From CAYZXL01 sp964482435 (GTDB lineage: Bacteria; Auribacterota; JABMQX01), in contig CAYZXL010000013.1 in the NCBI GenBank assembly GCA_964482435.1, positions 1 through 64,000 on the forward strand: DNA of 64,000 nucleotides, written 5' to 3'. This document shows, piece by piece, positions 1 to 8,899 of the stretch (positions within the stretch are counted from its first letter, which is position 1; each line of letters opens with the position of its first letter). Position numbers and translations under genes: made by a program. The notes under the pieces were generated by a model. The model did no database searches. It was not told where the DNA came from and was given only the letters and a program-made list of their open reading frames with translations.

Positions 1-1
1 A

Positions 2-697
2 ATCCAGAATGACCTCGTGACCGCAAACTCGGCGCAGCACCGCGGCGGCGGGCTGTACTGGTGTGACGCCACGCTGCGCAGCCTCACAATCACGCGAAAC
101 TCAGCCGAGGATTACGGCGGTGGAATGTCAGACTGCCACGGCGCCATGGGCAATTCCATCGTCTGGGGAAATTTCGCCCCCAACGGCCCCCAGATTTATA
201 ATTCCGCCACTCCGACATATTCCTGCATCCAGGACTGGACCGAAGGCGGCGAAGGAAACATCGCCCCGCCATCGGCGGGGTTCGTTGACGCCGACGGGCC
301 CGATGACAACCCCGACACCTGGGAAGATAACAACTATCGCTTGCATGGTGATTCCCCATGCATTGACTCTGGGAAAAACGCAGACTGGATGATTGGCGCG
401 GTTGACCTCGACGGCAATCCTCGCATCCTCTTCGGAGTCTCGTCCGCGACGGTGGACATGGGCGCGTACGAATACTACCCGTTCAAAATCACCAAAATCA
501 GCAAGGACTCTGGCGGCACACCCAGCTTGACCTGGATCAGCCGCCCCGACGATTCCTACACCATCTGGTCATGCTCCGACCTCGCCGTCGGGTCCTGGAT
601 CGCGGTTGAAACTGTCCCCTCCCAGGGAACCGAGACCATTTGGGCTGACCAGGGCGCCACCGGGAAAATCAAGTTCTACAGAGTTGAAATGAAGTAG
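2..697 (+). CDS. Secreted right-handed beta-helix protein, C-terminal part (5' end outside window)
   Basis: The reading frame is open from the first bases of the window and the protein continues upstream, so this is the C-terminal part (about 231 residues). It shows beta-helix rungs of the GGGL-C-GxI-NxI type, then the SPCIDSG and VDMGAYEY motifs that close the helix, as in choice-of-anchor Q proteins. It ends in a small beta domain (LTWISRPDDSYTIW ... KFYRVEMK) shared with the neighbours. The family is extracellular or surface-located; substrate unknown. The next gene starts 27 nt downstream on the same strand and is a paralogue, so the two may be cotranscribed. The GTG at 17 is internal and not the true start. 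Confidence 0.85.
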   Translation: MQNDLVTANSAQHRGGGLYWCDATLRSLTITRNSAEDYGGGMSDCHGAMGNSIVWGNFAPNGPQIYNSATPTYSCIQDWTEGGEGNIAPPSAGFVDADGPDDNPDTWEDNNYRLHGDSPCIDSGKNADWMIGAVDLDGNPRILFGVSSATVDMGAYEYYPFKITKISKDSGGTPSLTWISRPDDSYTIWSCSDLAVGSWIAVETVPSQGTETIWADQGATGKIKFYRVEMK

Positions 698-724
698 AAA
701 CAACACCAAGAAAAGAAACGGCTT

Positions 725-2269
725 ATGAGAAACACATTCGCTCTGGCGACAGTAATCGTTGTGCTCTTTCTTTCAATCTATCTCCCAGGGTTGGCGGCCA
801 CATGGTATGTTGACGATTCGGTCTCGACTTCTGGCGACGGCAAATCCTGGGCGACCGCCTTCAAGAAGATTCAAGAAGGCATTGACGCCGCCGCCAATGG
901 CGACACCGTCGTCGTCGCCGAGGGAACCTACGTCGAGAACGTCCAGTTCAACGGCAAGAACATTGTCCTCACCAGCACCGAGCCAACCAATATGCAGGTC
1001 ATGGCCAACACCATCATTGACGGGAACGAAGCGGGTTCCGTTGTGACCTTCTCTGGCACCGAGGACGCGACCTGCTCTCTCGAAGGATTCACCATTCGCA
1101 ACGGAAAAGCATACGTCGGCGCCGGAGTTGACGGTGGAACCGGCACCCACGCCACCATCCGCTATAACATCATCTTCGCAAATTGGGCTGATTCATTGGG
1201 CGGCGGGCTTGCTTACTGCCATGGGCTAATCGAATTGAACGGCATCGGCGGCAATTCCGCGATAAACTTCGACGGGGGCGGACTCAACGAGTGCTGCGGC
1301 ACTATCCGGTACAACGTCATCTACGCCAACATGGCCCCCATGGGAGGAGGTCTGTCCGAGTGTTACGACGGCATGATCCACGGCAACGTTATCAGCAATA
1401 ACGTCGCAGCCCTCGGCGGAGGCGCGTTCTCCGACTGCGGCGGGACCATCCAGAACAACACCATCTACGGCAATTCCGCCCGGTTCGGAGGCGGAGGCGC
1501 CCTCACCGGATGCGAGGGCACGTTCCAGAATAACCTCATCTACGGCAATTGGTGCCAGTTCGGAGGCGGCGGGGCTTTTAGCGGATGTGTCGGTCCATTC
1601 CTGAACAATGTCGTCGCCTTCAACTCTGCCGGCTGGGTGGGAGGCGGCGCCTTCGAGGGGTGCGAAGGACCATTCCTCAACAACACCATCTACGGAAACT
1701 CCTCCGGCTTTGAGGGAGGCGGTTTCTCCGGCTGCGGGGGGACCATCCAGAACTGCATCATCTGGGCGAACATTGCCCCCGAAGGAAACGAGCAGCTCTC
1801 GGATGCTCCGCTCCCGACGTACTCCTGCATTCAGGATTGGACCGAAGGCGGCGAGGGAAACATCTCCCTTGAACCGTCCTTCCTTGACCCGGAAGACATG
1901 AACTTCCGCCTTCTCCCATCCTCCCCATGCGTTGACGCCGGATTCAACGACCCGACCCTCCCCGCCATGGATTCCCTCGGCATGCACAGAATCATGTACG
2001 GCGGAAAAGGGCTGACAGCGGACATCGGAGCCTCTGAATACTACGTCAACACCCTTACCGCCGACTCCAACGGCGATGGCGTTTTGACCTGGAGCAGCCT
2101 CGCGGGCAAAACCTATTCAGTGCTTACTTCCAGCGACATGCTCACCTGGGAAGTCGCCGCCGAGGATGTCCCCTCCGCTGGCAACACCACAACCACCTGG
2201 ACCGACACGACCGCTCCATTCCTCTCCCCGACCATTCGGATCCGGTATTACAGAGCTGTCGAGAAATAG
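725..2269 (+). CDS. Secreted right-handed beta-helix protein
   Basis: A 514-residue protein with a clear signal peptide (hydrophobic residues 5-20, cleavage near GLAA). The mature N-terminus has the conserved cap TWYVDDSV-SGDGKSWATAFKKIQ, followed by TVVVAEGTYVENVQF. This is the entry strand of a pectate-lyase-like parallel beta-helix. About ten rungs carry repeated GGG-x-x-x-C-GxI/F-NN-I-GN motifs between residues 120 and 350, then SPCVDAG and DIGASEYY close the helix. A C-terminal domain (LTWSSLAGKTYSVLTSSD ... RYYRAVEK) follows. Catalytic residues of a polysaccharide lyase are not obvious, so an adhesin, structural or sugar-binding role is as likely as enzyme activity. No strong ribosome binding site is seen; the start is set by the signal peptide. 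Confidence 0.88.
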   Translation: MRNTFALATVIVVLFLSIYLPGLAATWYVDDSVSTSGDGKSWATAFKKIQEGIDAAANGDTVVVAEGTYVENVQFNGKNIVLTSTEPTNMQVMANTIIDGNEAGSVVTFSGTEDATCSLEGFTIRNGKAYVGAGVDGGTGTHATIRYNIIFANWADSLGGGLAYCHGLIELNGIGGNSAINFDGGGLNECCGTIRYNVIYANMAPMGGGLSECYDGMIHGNVISNNVAALGGGAFSDCGGTIQNNTIYGNSARFGGGGALTGCEGTFQNNLIYGNWCQFGGGGAFSGCVGPFLNNVVAFNSAGWVGGGAFEGCEGPFLNNTIYGNSSGFEGGGFSGCGGTIQNCIIWANIAPEGNEQLSDAPLPTYSCIQDWTEGGEGNISLEPSFLDPEDMNFRLLPSSPCVDAGFNDPTLPAMDSLGMHRIMYGGKGLTADIGASEYYVNTLTADSNGDGVLTWSSLAGKTYSVLTSSDMLTWEVAAEDVPSAGNTTTTWTDTTAPFLSPTIRIRYYRAVEK

Positions 2270-2281
2270 GGGAGATACTGG

Positions 2282-2310
2282 TTGACATAACGTCTCTACC
2301 TTCTTACCAT
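2282..2310 (+). promoter_or_regulatory. Candidate promoter for the next beta-helix gene
   Basis: TTGACA at 2282-2287, a 17-nt spacer and TACCAT at 2305-2310. It lies in the gap after the stop of the preceding gene. The -10 is imperfect. Confidence 0.4.
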
Positions 2311-2382
2311 GGGCGCCGGCTGTAAATGGAACAACGTCCTGAATAGGCGTGAGGGCGGTGTCTCACGTCAGTGGGAGGGGAG

Positions 2383-4059
2383 ATGACACCGTCCACATCA
2401 CTGCCGAAATGGGGCCGCACAATGAACCTCAGAGCATTTCCCCGTGCCATGTCAGTCTTTCTTCTGGTATCTCTCAGCTCGGGCTTAACTGCGTCCGAAT
2501 GGCACGTGGCGCCTCCGCCATTGGGGGACGACAGCAATCCCGGGACCAACGAGCTTCCCTTTGCCACCATTCAGCGCGGAATTTACGCGGCCTCCAGCGG
2601 CGACACCGTCATCGTGGCCCAGGGGACCTATCTCGACAACATCCAGTTCAACGGCAAAAACATCGTCCTCACCAGCACCGACCCCCTCAACGCGACCGTC
2701 GTCTCGAACACCATCATTGACGGCAACCAGGCCGGTTCCGTCGTCACGTTCTCCGGGACCGAGACTGAAGCCTGCATTCTCTCCGGCTTCGCCATCCAGA
2801 ACGGCAACGCCGTTCTCGGCGGCGGAATCCTCGGGGGCCTGAGCTACCCTGATTACAGTCGCGCCACGATCCAGAACAACACGATAACGGGCAACTCCGC
2901 GGCAGTCGGGGGCGGGCTGTCTGATTGCGGCGGCACGATCCAGAACAACACGATAACGGACAACTCCGGCGGCGGGCTGGGTTGGTGCAACGGCACGATC
3001 CAGAACAACACGATAAGCGACAACTCGGCGGGATGGTTCGGCGGTGGGCTGAGCTACTGCAACGGCACGATCCAGAACAACACGATAACGAGCAACTCGG
3101 CGGAAGGGTACGGCGGCGGGCTGGCCTACTGCGACGGGACGATCCAGAACAACACGATAGCGGGAAACTCGGCGGGAGGGGACGGTGGCGGGCTTATCGG
3201 GTGCAACGGCGCGATCCAGAACAACACGATAAGCGGCAACTCGGCGGGATGGTCCGGCGGCGGGCTGGCCTACTGCGACGGGACGATCCAGAACAACACG
3301 ATAACTGGCAGCTCGGCGGGAAGGGACGGTGGCGGGCTTATCGGGTGCAACGGCACGATCCAGAACAGCACGATAAGCGACAACTCGGCGGGATGGTCCG
3401 GCGGCGGGCTGCATGAATGCAGCGGCACGGTCGAGAACGACACGATAACGGGTAACGCGGCGAAGTGGTACGGCGGCGGGCTGGGCTGGTGCAGCGGCAC
3501 GATCCGGAACTGCATTATATGGGGCAACAGAGCTCCGAGTGGCCCCCAGCTTTATGAGTCCAGTATCGCAACGTATTCTTGCATCGAGGGGTGGACCGGA
3601 GACTCCGAAAAGAGGAACATTTCGGAAGACCCCCGGTTCGTTGACCCCGACGGGCCAGATGACAGCCCCGACACCTGGGAAGATAACAACTATCGCCTGC
3701 AGGGTGATTCGCCCTGCATTGACTCCGGCAAAAACGCAGACTGGATGATTGGCGCGGTTGACCTCGACGGGAATCCGAGAATCTGGCGCGGGAGGGCTTC
3801 CTTGACGGTTGACATGGGGGCGTACGAGTTCGGCTCGTTTCCATTCAAGATTGCGGCTGTGGAGGCCCCCAGCGGCCAGGCGGAACTCACATGGAACAGC
3901 CGACCGGGGGATAACTACGTTGTGTGGTCGTGCGCTGACCTGCTGGCTCACCAATGGCTTGAGGAAGCAACCGTCCCCTCCGGCGGCGAATCAACCCTGT
4001 GGACTGATCCCGGCACGACTTCCCTGCGCAAGTTCTACCGAGTCGAACTGAGACCGTGA
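2383..4059 (+). CDS. Secreted right-handed beta-helix protein with amplified rungs
   Basis: About 558 residues. ATG at 2383 has GGAGGGG at 2374-2380 as ribosome binding site; an in-frame ATG at 2422 (MNLRAFPRAMSVFLL) would give a more ordinary signal peptide, so either start is possible. The usual N-terminal cap (SEWHVAPPPLGDD, FATIQRGIYAA) and TVIVAQGTYLDNIQF are followed by nine to ten rungs. Seven consecutive rungs are exactly 24 residues (72 bp) and nearly identical in DNA, reading C-x-G-T-I-Q-N-N-T-I with one Cys per turn. SPCIDSG, VDMGAYEF and the shared C-terminal domain ending KFYRVELRP follow. Exported and probably cell-surface or extracellular; ligand unknown. The repeat identity implies recent copy-number change. 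Confidence 0.87.
   Translation: MTPSTSLPKWGRTMNLRAFPRAMSVFLLVSLSSGLTASEWHVAPPPLGDDSNPGTNELPFATIQRGIYAASSGDTVIVAQGTYLDNIQFNGKNIVLTSTDPLNATVVSNTIIDGNQAGSVVTFSGTETEACILSGFAIQNGNAVLGGGILGGLSYPDYSRATIQNNTITGNSAAVGGGLSDCGGTIQNNTITDNSGGGLGWCNGTIQNNTISDNSAGWFGGGLSYCNGTIQNNTITSNSAEGYGGGLAYCDGTIQNNTIAGNSAGGDGGGLIGCNGAIQNNTISGNSAGWSGGGLAYCDGTIQNNTITGSSAGRDGGGLIGCNGTIQNSTISDNSAGWSGGGLHECSGTVENDTITGNAAKWYGGGLGWCSGTIRNCIIWGNRAPSGPQLYESSIATYSCIEGWTGDSEKRNISEDPRFVDPDGPDDSPDTWEDNNYRLQGDSPCIDSGKNADWMIGAVDLDGNPRIWRGRASLTVDMGAYEFGSFPFKIAAVEAPSGQAELTWNSRPGDNYVVWSCADLLAHQWLEEATVPSGGESTLWTDPGTTSLRKFYRVELRP
2868..3500 (+). repeat. Intragenic 72-bp tandem repeat encoding beta-helix rungs
   Basis: The phrase GATCCAGAACAACACGATA recurs at 2868, 2937, 2997, 3069, 3141, 3213, 3285 and 3357, with diverged copies at 3429 and 3501. 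The step is exactly 72 bp from 2997 onward. Units starting 3141/3285 and 3213/3357 match each other better than their neighbours, giving a higher-order 144-bp repeat. Confidence 0.9.
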
Positions 4060-4154
4060 CCGCATGGCGATGCTTTGGCGACGCAGCGAGGCAGACACGC
4101 GCGCATCCCAGAGCAGCCGTGCCGAGTTTCCGGCAGCGAGACGCCCTTGGCACA

Positions 4155-4172
4155 GCCCCGCCATGGCGGGGC
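4155..4172. other. Perfect 18-bp GC palindrome
   Basis: GCCCCGCCATGGCGGGGC is fully self-complementary and lies between two beta-helix genes. There is no T-run on either strand, so it is not a typical intrinsic terminator. Confidence 0.6.
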
Positions 4173-4221
4173 GGCGTTACTTCAGTCCCCTCCCGCGGAA
4201 ATACAGCCGCGCCCTTTTGTG

Positions 4222-4250
4222 TTGACGTGGCCCCATGCGCGCGCTAAATT
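4222..4250 (+). promoter_or_regulatory. Candidate promoter for the double beta-helix gene
   Basis: TTGACG at 4222-4227, 17-nt spacer, TAAATT at 4245-4250, about 80 nt before the ATG at 4330. Confidence 0.5.
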
Positions 4251-4329
4251 GAACGCGCTTTCGGTCTCGGTAGAGCTTCTCTGCCGGGGTGAGGGAAAGC
4301 AGCAAACGGGTTGTCAGCAGGGAGGAGAA

Positions 4330-7149
4330 ATGAGAACGCTTATGGGGACAATCCCCGGCGTGCTTTTCATCGCCGTATGCCAACTGGGAATTGGCGGTAC
4401 ATGGTACGTGGACGATTCGGTTTCTGCCTCCGGCGACGGGAAATCATGGGAAACCGCCTTCAAGAAGATTCAGGAGGGGATTGACGCCGCATCCGAGGCC
4501 GACACCGTCATCGTCGCCGAGGGAACCTACGTCGAGAACATCCACTTCATCAGCAAAAACATCATCCTCACCAGCAGCGATCCTCTCGATCCCAGTGTCG
4601 TGGCAAACACCATCATTGACGGTAATAAAGCCGGGTCCGTCGTCACCTTCTCCGGCACGGAAAAGGAGTCCTGTGTCCTGTCCGGCTTTACCATTCGGAA
4701 CGGCAGCGCCGAGAACGGGGGCGGAATATGCGGCGGCTCGTGGGACAGGCACACTCGCGCGACAATACGCAACAACACAATTGCAGGCAACTCGGCCAAG
4801 AGGGGCGGCGGGCTTGGTTACTGCGCTGGGCTCATCAAGGACAATGCCATCGCCGGGAATTCCGCTGATTATGGGGGCGGGCTGTACGAGTGCGGCGGCA
4901 CAATTGAGAACAATAGTATTGCCAACAATACCGCAAATAGCAACTCCCAGCCCTTCGGCGGCGGGTTAAATGGTTGCAGCGGCTTAATCCAGAACAATAC
5001 TATCGCGGGAAATGCCGGGGCCGGCCTCGCTAACTGCGCCGGGACGATACAGAACAATAAAATTGCTCGGAACACTGGTGGTGGTGTGTATGGCTGTGGG
5101 GGCCTGATTCAAAACAATTTGGTCACTGAGAATTCATGGGACTGGGGTGGGGGAGGGCTGTGCGAATGCTCCGGCACGATTCAGAATAATACGATTGCGG
5201 GGAATCTCGGGGACGGGGTAGCGTTCTGCAAGGGCACAATTCGGAATTGCATCATCTGGGGAAATTCGCGCGAGGAGTTGATTGAGTCGAAACGAATCAC
5301 CTTTTCGTGCATAGAGGGGTTGACGGAACCTGGCGCGGACAACATCAACCGGGACCCGCTTTTCGTTGACTCGGCGAACGGAGATTACCGCCTGCGCGCG
5401 GGCTCACCCTGCGTGGACTCCGGACTGGGTTATTACTGGTTCGCGTGGCCGCAACGGGACCTAAACGGGAATTGCCGCCTCGCAGGGAAACGCGTAGACA
5501 TTGGCTGTTACGAGTTCGGGGCTTTTGCGGACTCAGACGGGGACCTCCTTTCGGACACGGATGAGTCGAAACAGGGAACGGACTTTCTCAAGGAAGACAC
5601 TGACGACGACGGTCTTCGTGATGGCCTTGAGCTACTGCGCGGAAGCGACCCGCTCGCTCCAACTCCTCCGCGAATCGTTCACGTCCCTACAGGCGCCTCG
5701 AAGACACAGCAGTGGCTCTGCCTGGCTGTGGATGGCGACGAGATCGTGGTGTTACAGGGAATCTACCGCCAAAACCTTCAGTTTTGCGGGCCAGACGTCA
5801 TCCTGCGTAGCTTGGACCCCGATGACCGGGGCACGGTGGCCGCCACGATCCTCGATGGGGGAGAAGTGGGATCGGTCGTGTCATTCCTTGGAACAGAGAG
5901 CGAAGCGTGCGTCCTGGCGGGCTTCACCATTCAAAATGGGAGGGCTATATCCGGTGCGGGAATTCTGGGCGGGATGTTGACAAATCACACACACGCAGCG
6001 ATACGAAACAACGTGATTCGCGATAACGGGGCCAATACAAACGGTGGTGGACTGGCATACTGCGACGGTGTGATTGAGAACAACACCATTACGTACAACT
6101 GGGGTATCGAAGCTCTCAGCGGCGGCGGTCTTTGCGACTGCGATGGCGCGATACGCAATAACGCGATTTCGCACAATAATGCCTGGCACGGCGGTGGTCT
6201 GAGCGGCTGCGACGGCGCGATTGAGGAGAATGCCATCTCGGATAACGGGGCCCATCAGAATGGCGGAGGACTAAGCCGCTGCGACGGCAGGGTTCGCAAT
6301 AATGTGATTTCTGGTAATGTTGCCCGCGATGGGGACGGGGGAGGCCTTTATTGGTGCGGCGGCACGATTGAGAACAACGTCATTTTCGGCAACTCCGCCT
6401 ACGGGTACGGCGGAGGGCTCACTCTTTGCGCTGGCATCATCCGGAACAATCTTATCTCCGGCAACTCCGTCGTTGGAGACCCGTCCTCGGGAGCTGGTTT
6501 AGAGCGGTGCGGCGGGACGATCCTGAACAACACCATTTACGCAAACTCCTCGAAGGGCTGGGGAGGCGGCCTCGCTCACTGCGATGGCACGATTCGCAAC
6601 TGCATCATCTGGGGGAACAGGGCGGACAACGGCGAGCAGCTCGACTGGTGCGCGATCCCTTCCTATTGCTGCATCTCCGCCTGGACTCAGGGCGGCCAGG
6701 GGAACATTTCTCCGAAAGCAGTCTTGCTTACTGACCCGGACGGCCCCGACAACGACCCGAGGACTTTCGACGACAACAACTATCGGCTTCTGCCTGATTC
6801 CCCGTGCATTGATTCTGGAGACAATTCGGCGCTTGATCCGTCGGGGCTTGACCTCGATAGGAATTTGAGGATCGCATTTGGGGGAAAATCCGTGACCGTG
6901 GACATGGGGGCGTACGAATACAATTCGGTGGCGCTGGCAGTGACTCAAATCGCCAGTAACGGGCCGGGGGAACTGCAGCTCGTCTGGAACAGCCAGCCCA
7001 ACGACGCCTACACTATCTGGTCTTGCGTTGACCTGCTGGCGCCGGAATGGCTGGAGGAAGCAACCATCCCCTCCGGCGGCGAGACGACGGCATGGACCGA
7101 CCCGGACACTTCCTCCCCTCGCAAGTTCTACCTAATCGAGCTGAGATGA
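4330..7149 (+). CDS. Secreted double beta-helix protein with calcium-binding-type linker
   Basis: The start ATG at 4330 directly follows GGAGGAGAA and opens a signal peptide (MRTLMGTIPGVLFIAVCQLGIGG), giving about 939 residues. Two complete beta-helices are fused. The first has the TWYVDDSV cap and closes with CVDSG and DIGCYEF near residue 395. A linker of about 45 residues rich in D-x-D-G-D (DSDGDLLSDTDESKQGTD, EDTDDDGLRDGLELLRGSDP) resembles thrombospondin type-3/EF-hand-like calcium sites. A second helix begins with TGASKTQQWLCLAVDGDEIVV and closes with SPCIDSGDN and VDMGAYEY, followed by the shared C-terminal beta domain ending KFYLIELR. Each rung carries a Cys. Role likely extracellular binding or degradation of a polymer; not determined. 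Confidence 0.88.
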   Translation: MRTLMGTIPGVLFIAVCQLGIGGTWYVDDSVSASGDGKSWETAFKKIQEGIDAASEADTVIVAEGTYVENIHFISKNIILTSSDPLDPSVVANTIIDGNKAGSVVTFSGTEKESCVLSGFTIRNGSAENGGGICGGSWDRHTRATIRNNTIAGNSAKRGGGLGYCAGLIKDNAIAGNSADYGGGLYECGGTIENNSIANNTANSNSQPFGGGLNGCSGLIQNNTIAGNAGAGLANCAGTIQNNKIARNTGGGVYGCGGLIQNNLVTENSWDWGGGGLCECSGTIQNNTIAGNLGDGVAFCKGTIRNCIIWGNSREELIESKRITFSCIEGLTEPGADNINRDPLFVDSANGDYRLRAGSPCVDSGLGYYWFAWPQRDLNGNCRLAGKRVDIGCYEFGAFADSDGDLLSDTDESKQGTDFLKEDTDDDGLRDGLELLRGSDPLAPTPPRIVHVPTGASKTQQWLCLAVDGDEIVVLQGIYRQNLQFCGPDVILRSLDPDDRGTVAATILDGGEVGSVVSFLGTESEACVLAGFTIQNGRAISGAGILGGMLTNHTHAAIRNNVIRDNGANTNGGGLAYCDGVIENNTITYNWGIEALSGGGLCDCDGAIRNNAISHNNAWHGGGLSGCDGAIEENAISDNGAHQNGGGLSRCDGRVRNNVISGNVARDGDGGGLYWCGGTIENNVIFGNSAYGYGGGLTLCAGIIRNNLISGNSVVGDPSSGAGLERCGGTILNNTIYANSSKGWGGGLAHCDGTIRNCIIWGNRADNGEQLDWCAIPSYCCISAWTQGGQGNISPKAVLLTDPDGPDNDPRTFDDNNYRLLPDSPCIDSGDNSALDPSGLDLDRNLRIAFGGKSVTVDMGAYEYNSVALAVTQIASNGPGELQLVWNSQPNDAYTIWSCVDLLAPEWLEEATIPSGGETTAWTDPDTSSPRKFYLIELR

Positions 7150-7716
7150 CAGCCCAAGCCGCCCGCTCCCCGCGAGACCGTGCCCGGAGGTCTCAACCTT
7201 CACGTGGAAAAACCTCGACCACCTGGCCCAAAACCCCAACCTCGACCCCTATGACCTCCTCTTCCAACAAAACCCGTCCCAACCCGCCCGTAACTGAGCC
7301 CTTACGTCAGCGCGGACATCTCTGGGCTCGCCCCCGTCAGATTTCTGTGTGTTACAGTTTCATTCATGGCTATCCTACCCCTCGGAAGGGAGAATCGTCG
7401 TTCCTGGGAGCGCGAAGTGCCCCTGGCAACTTGTTTCTTCGGAGAATCTCAAGGGCTTTGGGATTCCCTTTGGGATTTCTGGTTCGCAGACCAGCAAGCG
7501 CTTCTTGTCCGCTCACAATCGGTGGGAATTATCGCCGCGACGTCGAAGTGCCCGATAGGGAGACAGGAAAAAGGGCCAATGGTCCGAAGTCGAGACTTGC
7601 GGGGACACAGGCGGCGTCAAGAACAGGTGGGTCTGGTCTTACGCGGCCCGCCGACAGGTCCCGCCCTCTGCAACTTTTCGCGCAGCAGCTTAAAGCGCAT
7701 CCTTTGCAGGGACGCT
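7150..7716. other. Intergenic stretch with a possible coding relic
   Basis: No complete gene is convincing here. From 7190 to 7297 on the plus strand one frame reads 35 residues (including TWKNLDHLAQNPNLDPYDLL) up to a TGA. This looks like the natural tail of a protein but has no start or upstream continuation. The rest shows no repeat, RNA or promoter that I can support. Confidence 0.3.
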
Positions 7717-8529
7717 TCAACCTGGCGCAGTTTCCAATCCACTTGTTTGTATCTGAAGATTCGTGATGCGCTCGTCAAATCCTGCTTTTCCGACCTTTTC
7801 GGTCCGGTCAATGTATACGCCCTCCAACTTAATTATAGTTTCTTGCGACACCTCTTTGATGCCTCCTGCGTCTATAATCAGTATGTCCGTTGACTGCCCG
7901 ACTCCCCCAGCCATCTCGGCCCTTTTCTTCGCCTCGAAAGCGATGTACAGAGCTTCGGTGAGGCAGAATTCTTTCGAGTACCTATACCATGCAAAAACAG
8001 TGTCTGCGTGCCTCTCTCCCATTCCTATACAACAGTACGACAGGGAGTCGAAACTTCTATATGTGCCTGGGTCTCCGATTCTAATAAGGTGGCCCTCCGA
8101 ATCAACTCCTGCGAGCAACAGCGACAACCCTAATTCGTAATGTGAGATTGCCTCGCTGACGTTCATTACAGTCATGTCATGCAGGCTTTTCTGTTTGGTA
8201 TGCCATTCCGCGAAGGACTTTATCCCTGTCCATGGCCTCAAGACCTCATCAACTATGTGTTTTTCTCTGATCTGTTGGAATACATCCTTCAAAGCTTCCG
8301 CCGTCTCCAGGATGGTATCCTTTCCCCTTGCTTCCCGCCGTGCTTGAACTATGAGGTCAGGCTCATGAACGGTGCCAGCAGTCAGAACAATCGCCTTTTC
8401 CGACAATTTCACTGCTTTCGTTCGCGGCTGCTCAAACGCCAAGGTCATGTCAGCAGTGCTGACCATTCTATCCGAAACAGTGATGACCTTTTGTCCCTTC
8501 TCGCATATCACTCCGACGATCTGTGTCAT
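7717..8529 (-). CDS. Proteasome-fold Ntn hydrolase-like protein
   Basis: 270 residues. The N-terminus after Met is TQIVGVICEKGQKVITVSDRM, matching the first strands of proteasome beta subunits/HslV. Thr2 would be the autocatalytic nucleophile, the Asp of SDR corresponds to Asp17, and the Lys of TKAVKLSEK corresponds to Lys33. Later LLLAGVDSEGHLIRIGDPG, GMGERHADTVF and LTEALYIAFEAKKRAE match the central and C-terminal proteasome signature. Length is typical for a beta-type subunit plus a tail. No partner subunit, AAA unfoldase or HslU is nearby. It has its own promoter and lies downstream of a portal gene on the same strand, so both a stand-alone housekeeping protease and a phage-related role are open. 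The N-terminal threonine argues for an active enzyme. Confidence 0.75.
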   Translation of the reverse strand: MTQIVGVICEKGQKVITVSDRMVSTADMTLAFEQPRTKAVKLSEKAIVLTAGTVHEPDLIVQARREARGKDTILETAEALKDVFQQIREKHIVDEVLRPWTGIKSFAEWHTKQKSLHDMTVMNVSEAISHYELGLSLLLAGVDSEGHLIRIGDPGTYRSFDSLSYCCIGMGERHADTVFAWYRYSKEFCLTEALYIAFEAKKRAEMAGGVGQSTDILIIDAGGIKEVSQETIIKLEGVYIDRTEKVGKAGFDERITNLQIQTSGLETAPG

Positions 8530-8561
8530 AGTACTGCCCCCTTATGCCAGAATGGTGCGAT

Positions 8562-8590
8562 GATATCGCAGTTCGGCGTAGCCTTGTCAA
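8562..8590 (-). promoter_or_regulatory. Promoter for the Ntn hydrolase-like gene
   Basis: On the minus strand TTGACA (8590-8585), 17-nt spacer ending TGC, and GATATC (8567-8562). Predicted start near 8555, about 26 nt before the ATG; an AGGGGG-type ribosome binding site precedes the start. Confidence 0.65.
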
Positions 8591-8899
8591 TATTTTTCGT
8601 CATGACAAGCTGGCTTGATGCTGGGTTGCCGTCTCACGCCTTGTATCTCCTCTAAACGCTCCTGCACCAGCGTTGATGCCGACCCTCTTCTCCAGGGGTG
8701 CTGCAACAAGCGAACTCACAGCACACCATGGCCTTCCGAGACTCTTAACGACGTCCTTGATTACGTGCCGAAGAAGCAAAATTCACACCGGCGTGCCGCA
8801 GCGGCTCGGCGATCGCCTCCACGCGGTACATGCCCCGAACGCAACGCCGCACGGCTTCGCTTCGAGAGACGCCCCATCGTTCGCAGAGAAAGCTGCTTC
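8591..8899. other. Intergenic stretch between portal and Ntn hydrolase genes
   Basis: About 310 bp with no supported gene, RNA or terminator. No capsid or scaffold gene is present where a phage would carry one. Confidence 0.5.

Noticed and set aside
2868..3500. Regular 72-bp repeats as a possible CRISPR array
   Set aside because: Repeats are coding, in frame, contiguous with no unique spacers, and there are no cas genes.
2485..3954. A 489-codon open frame on the minus strand inside a beta-helix gene (and a similar one at 1226-1987)
   Set aside because: It is the antisense of the repetitive GGG/NN-rich rungs; repeats keep the opposite frame free of stops. Composition (VLDRAVAPDKPA-like repeats) is not protein-like and the sense gene has signal peptide and fold.
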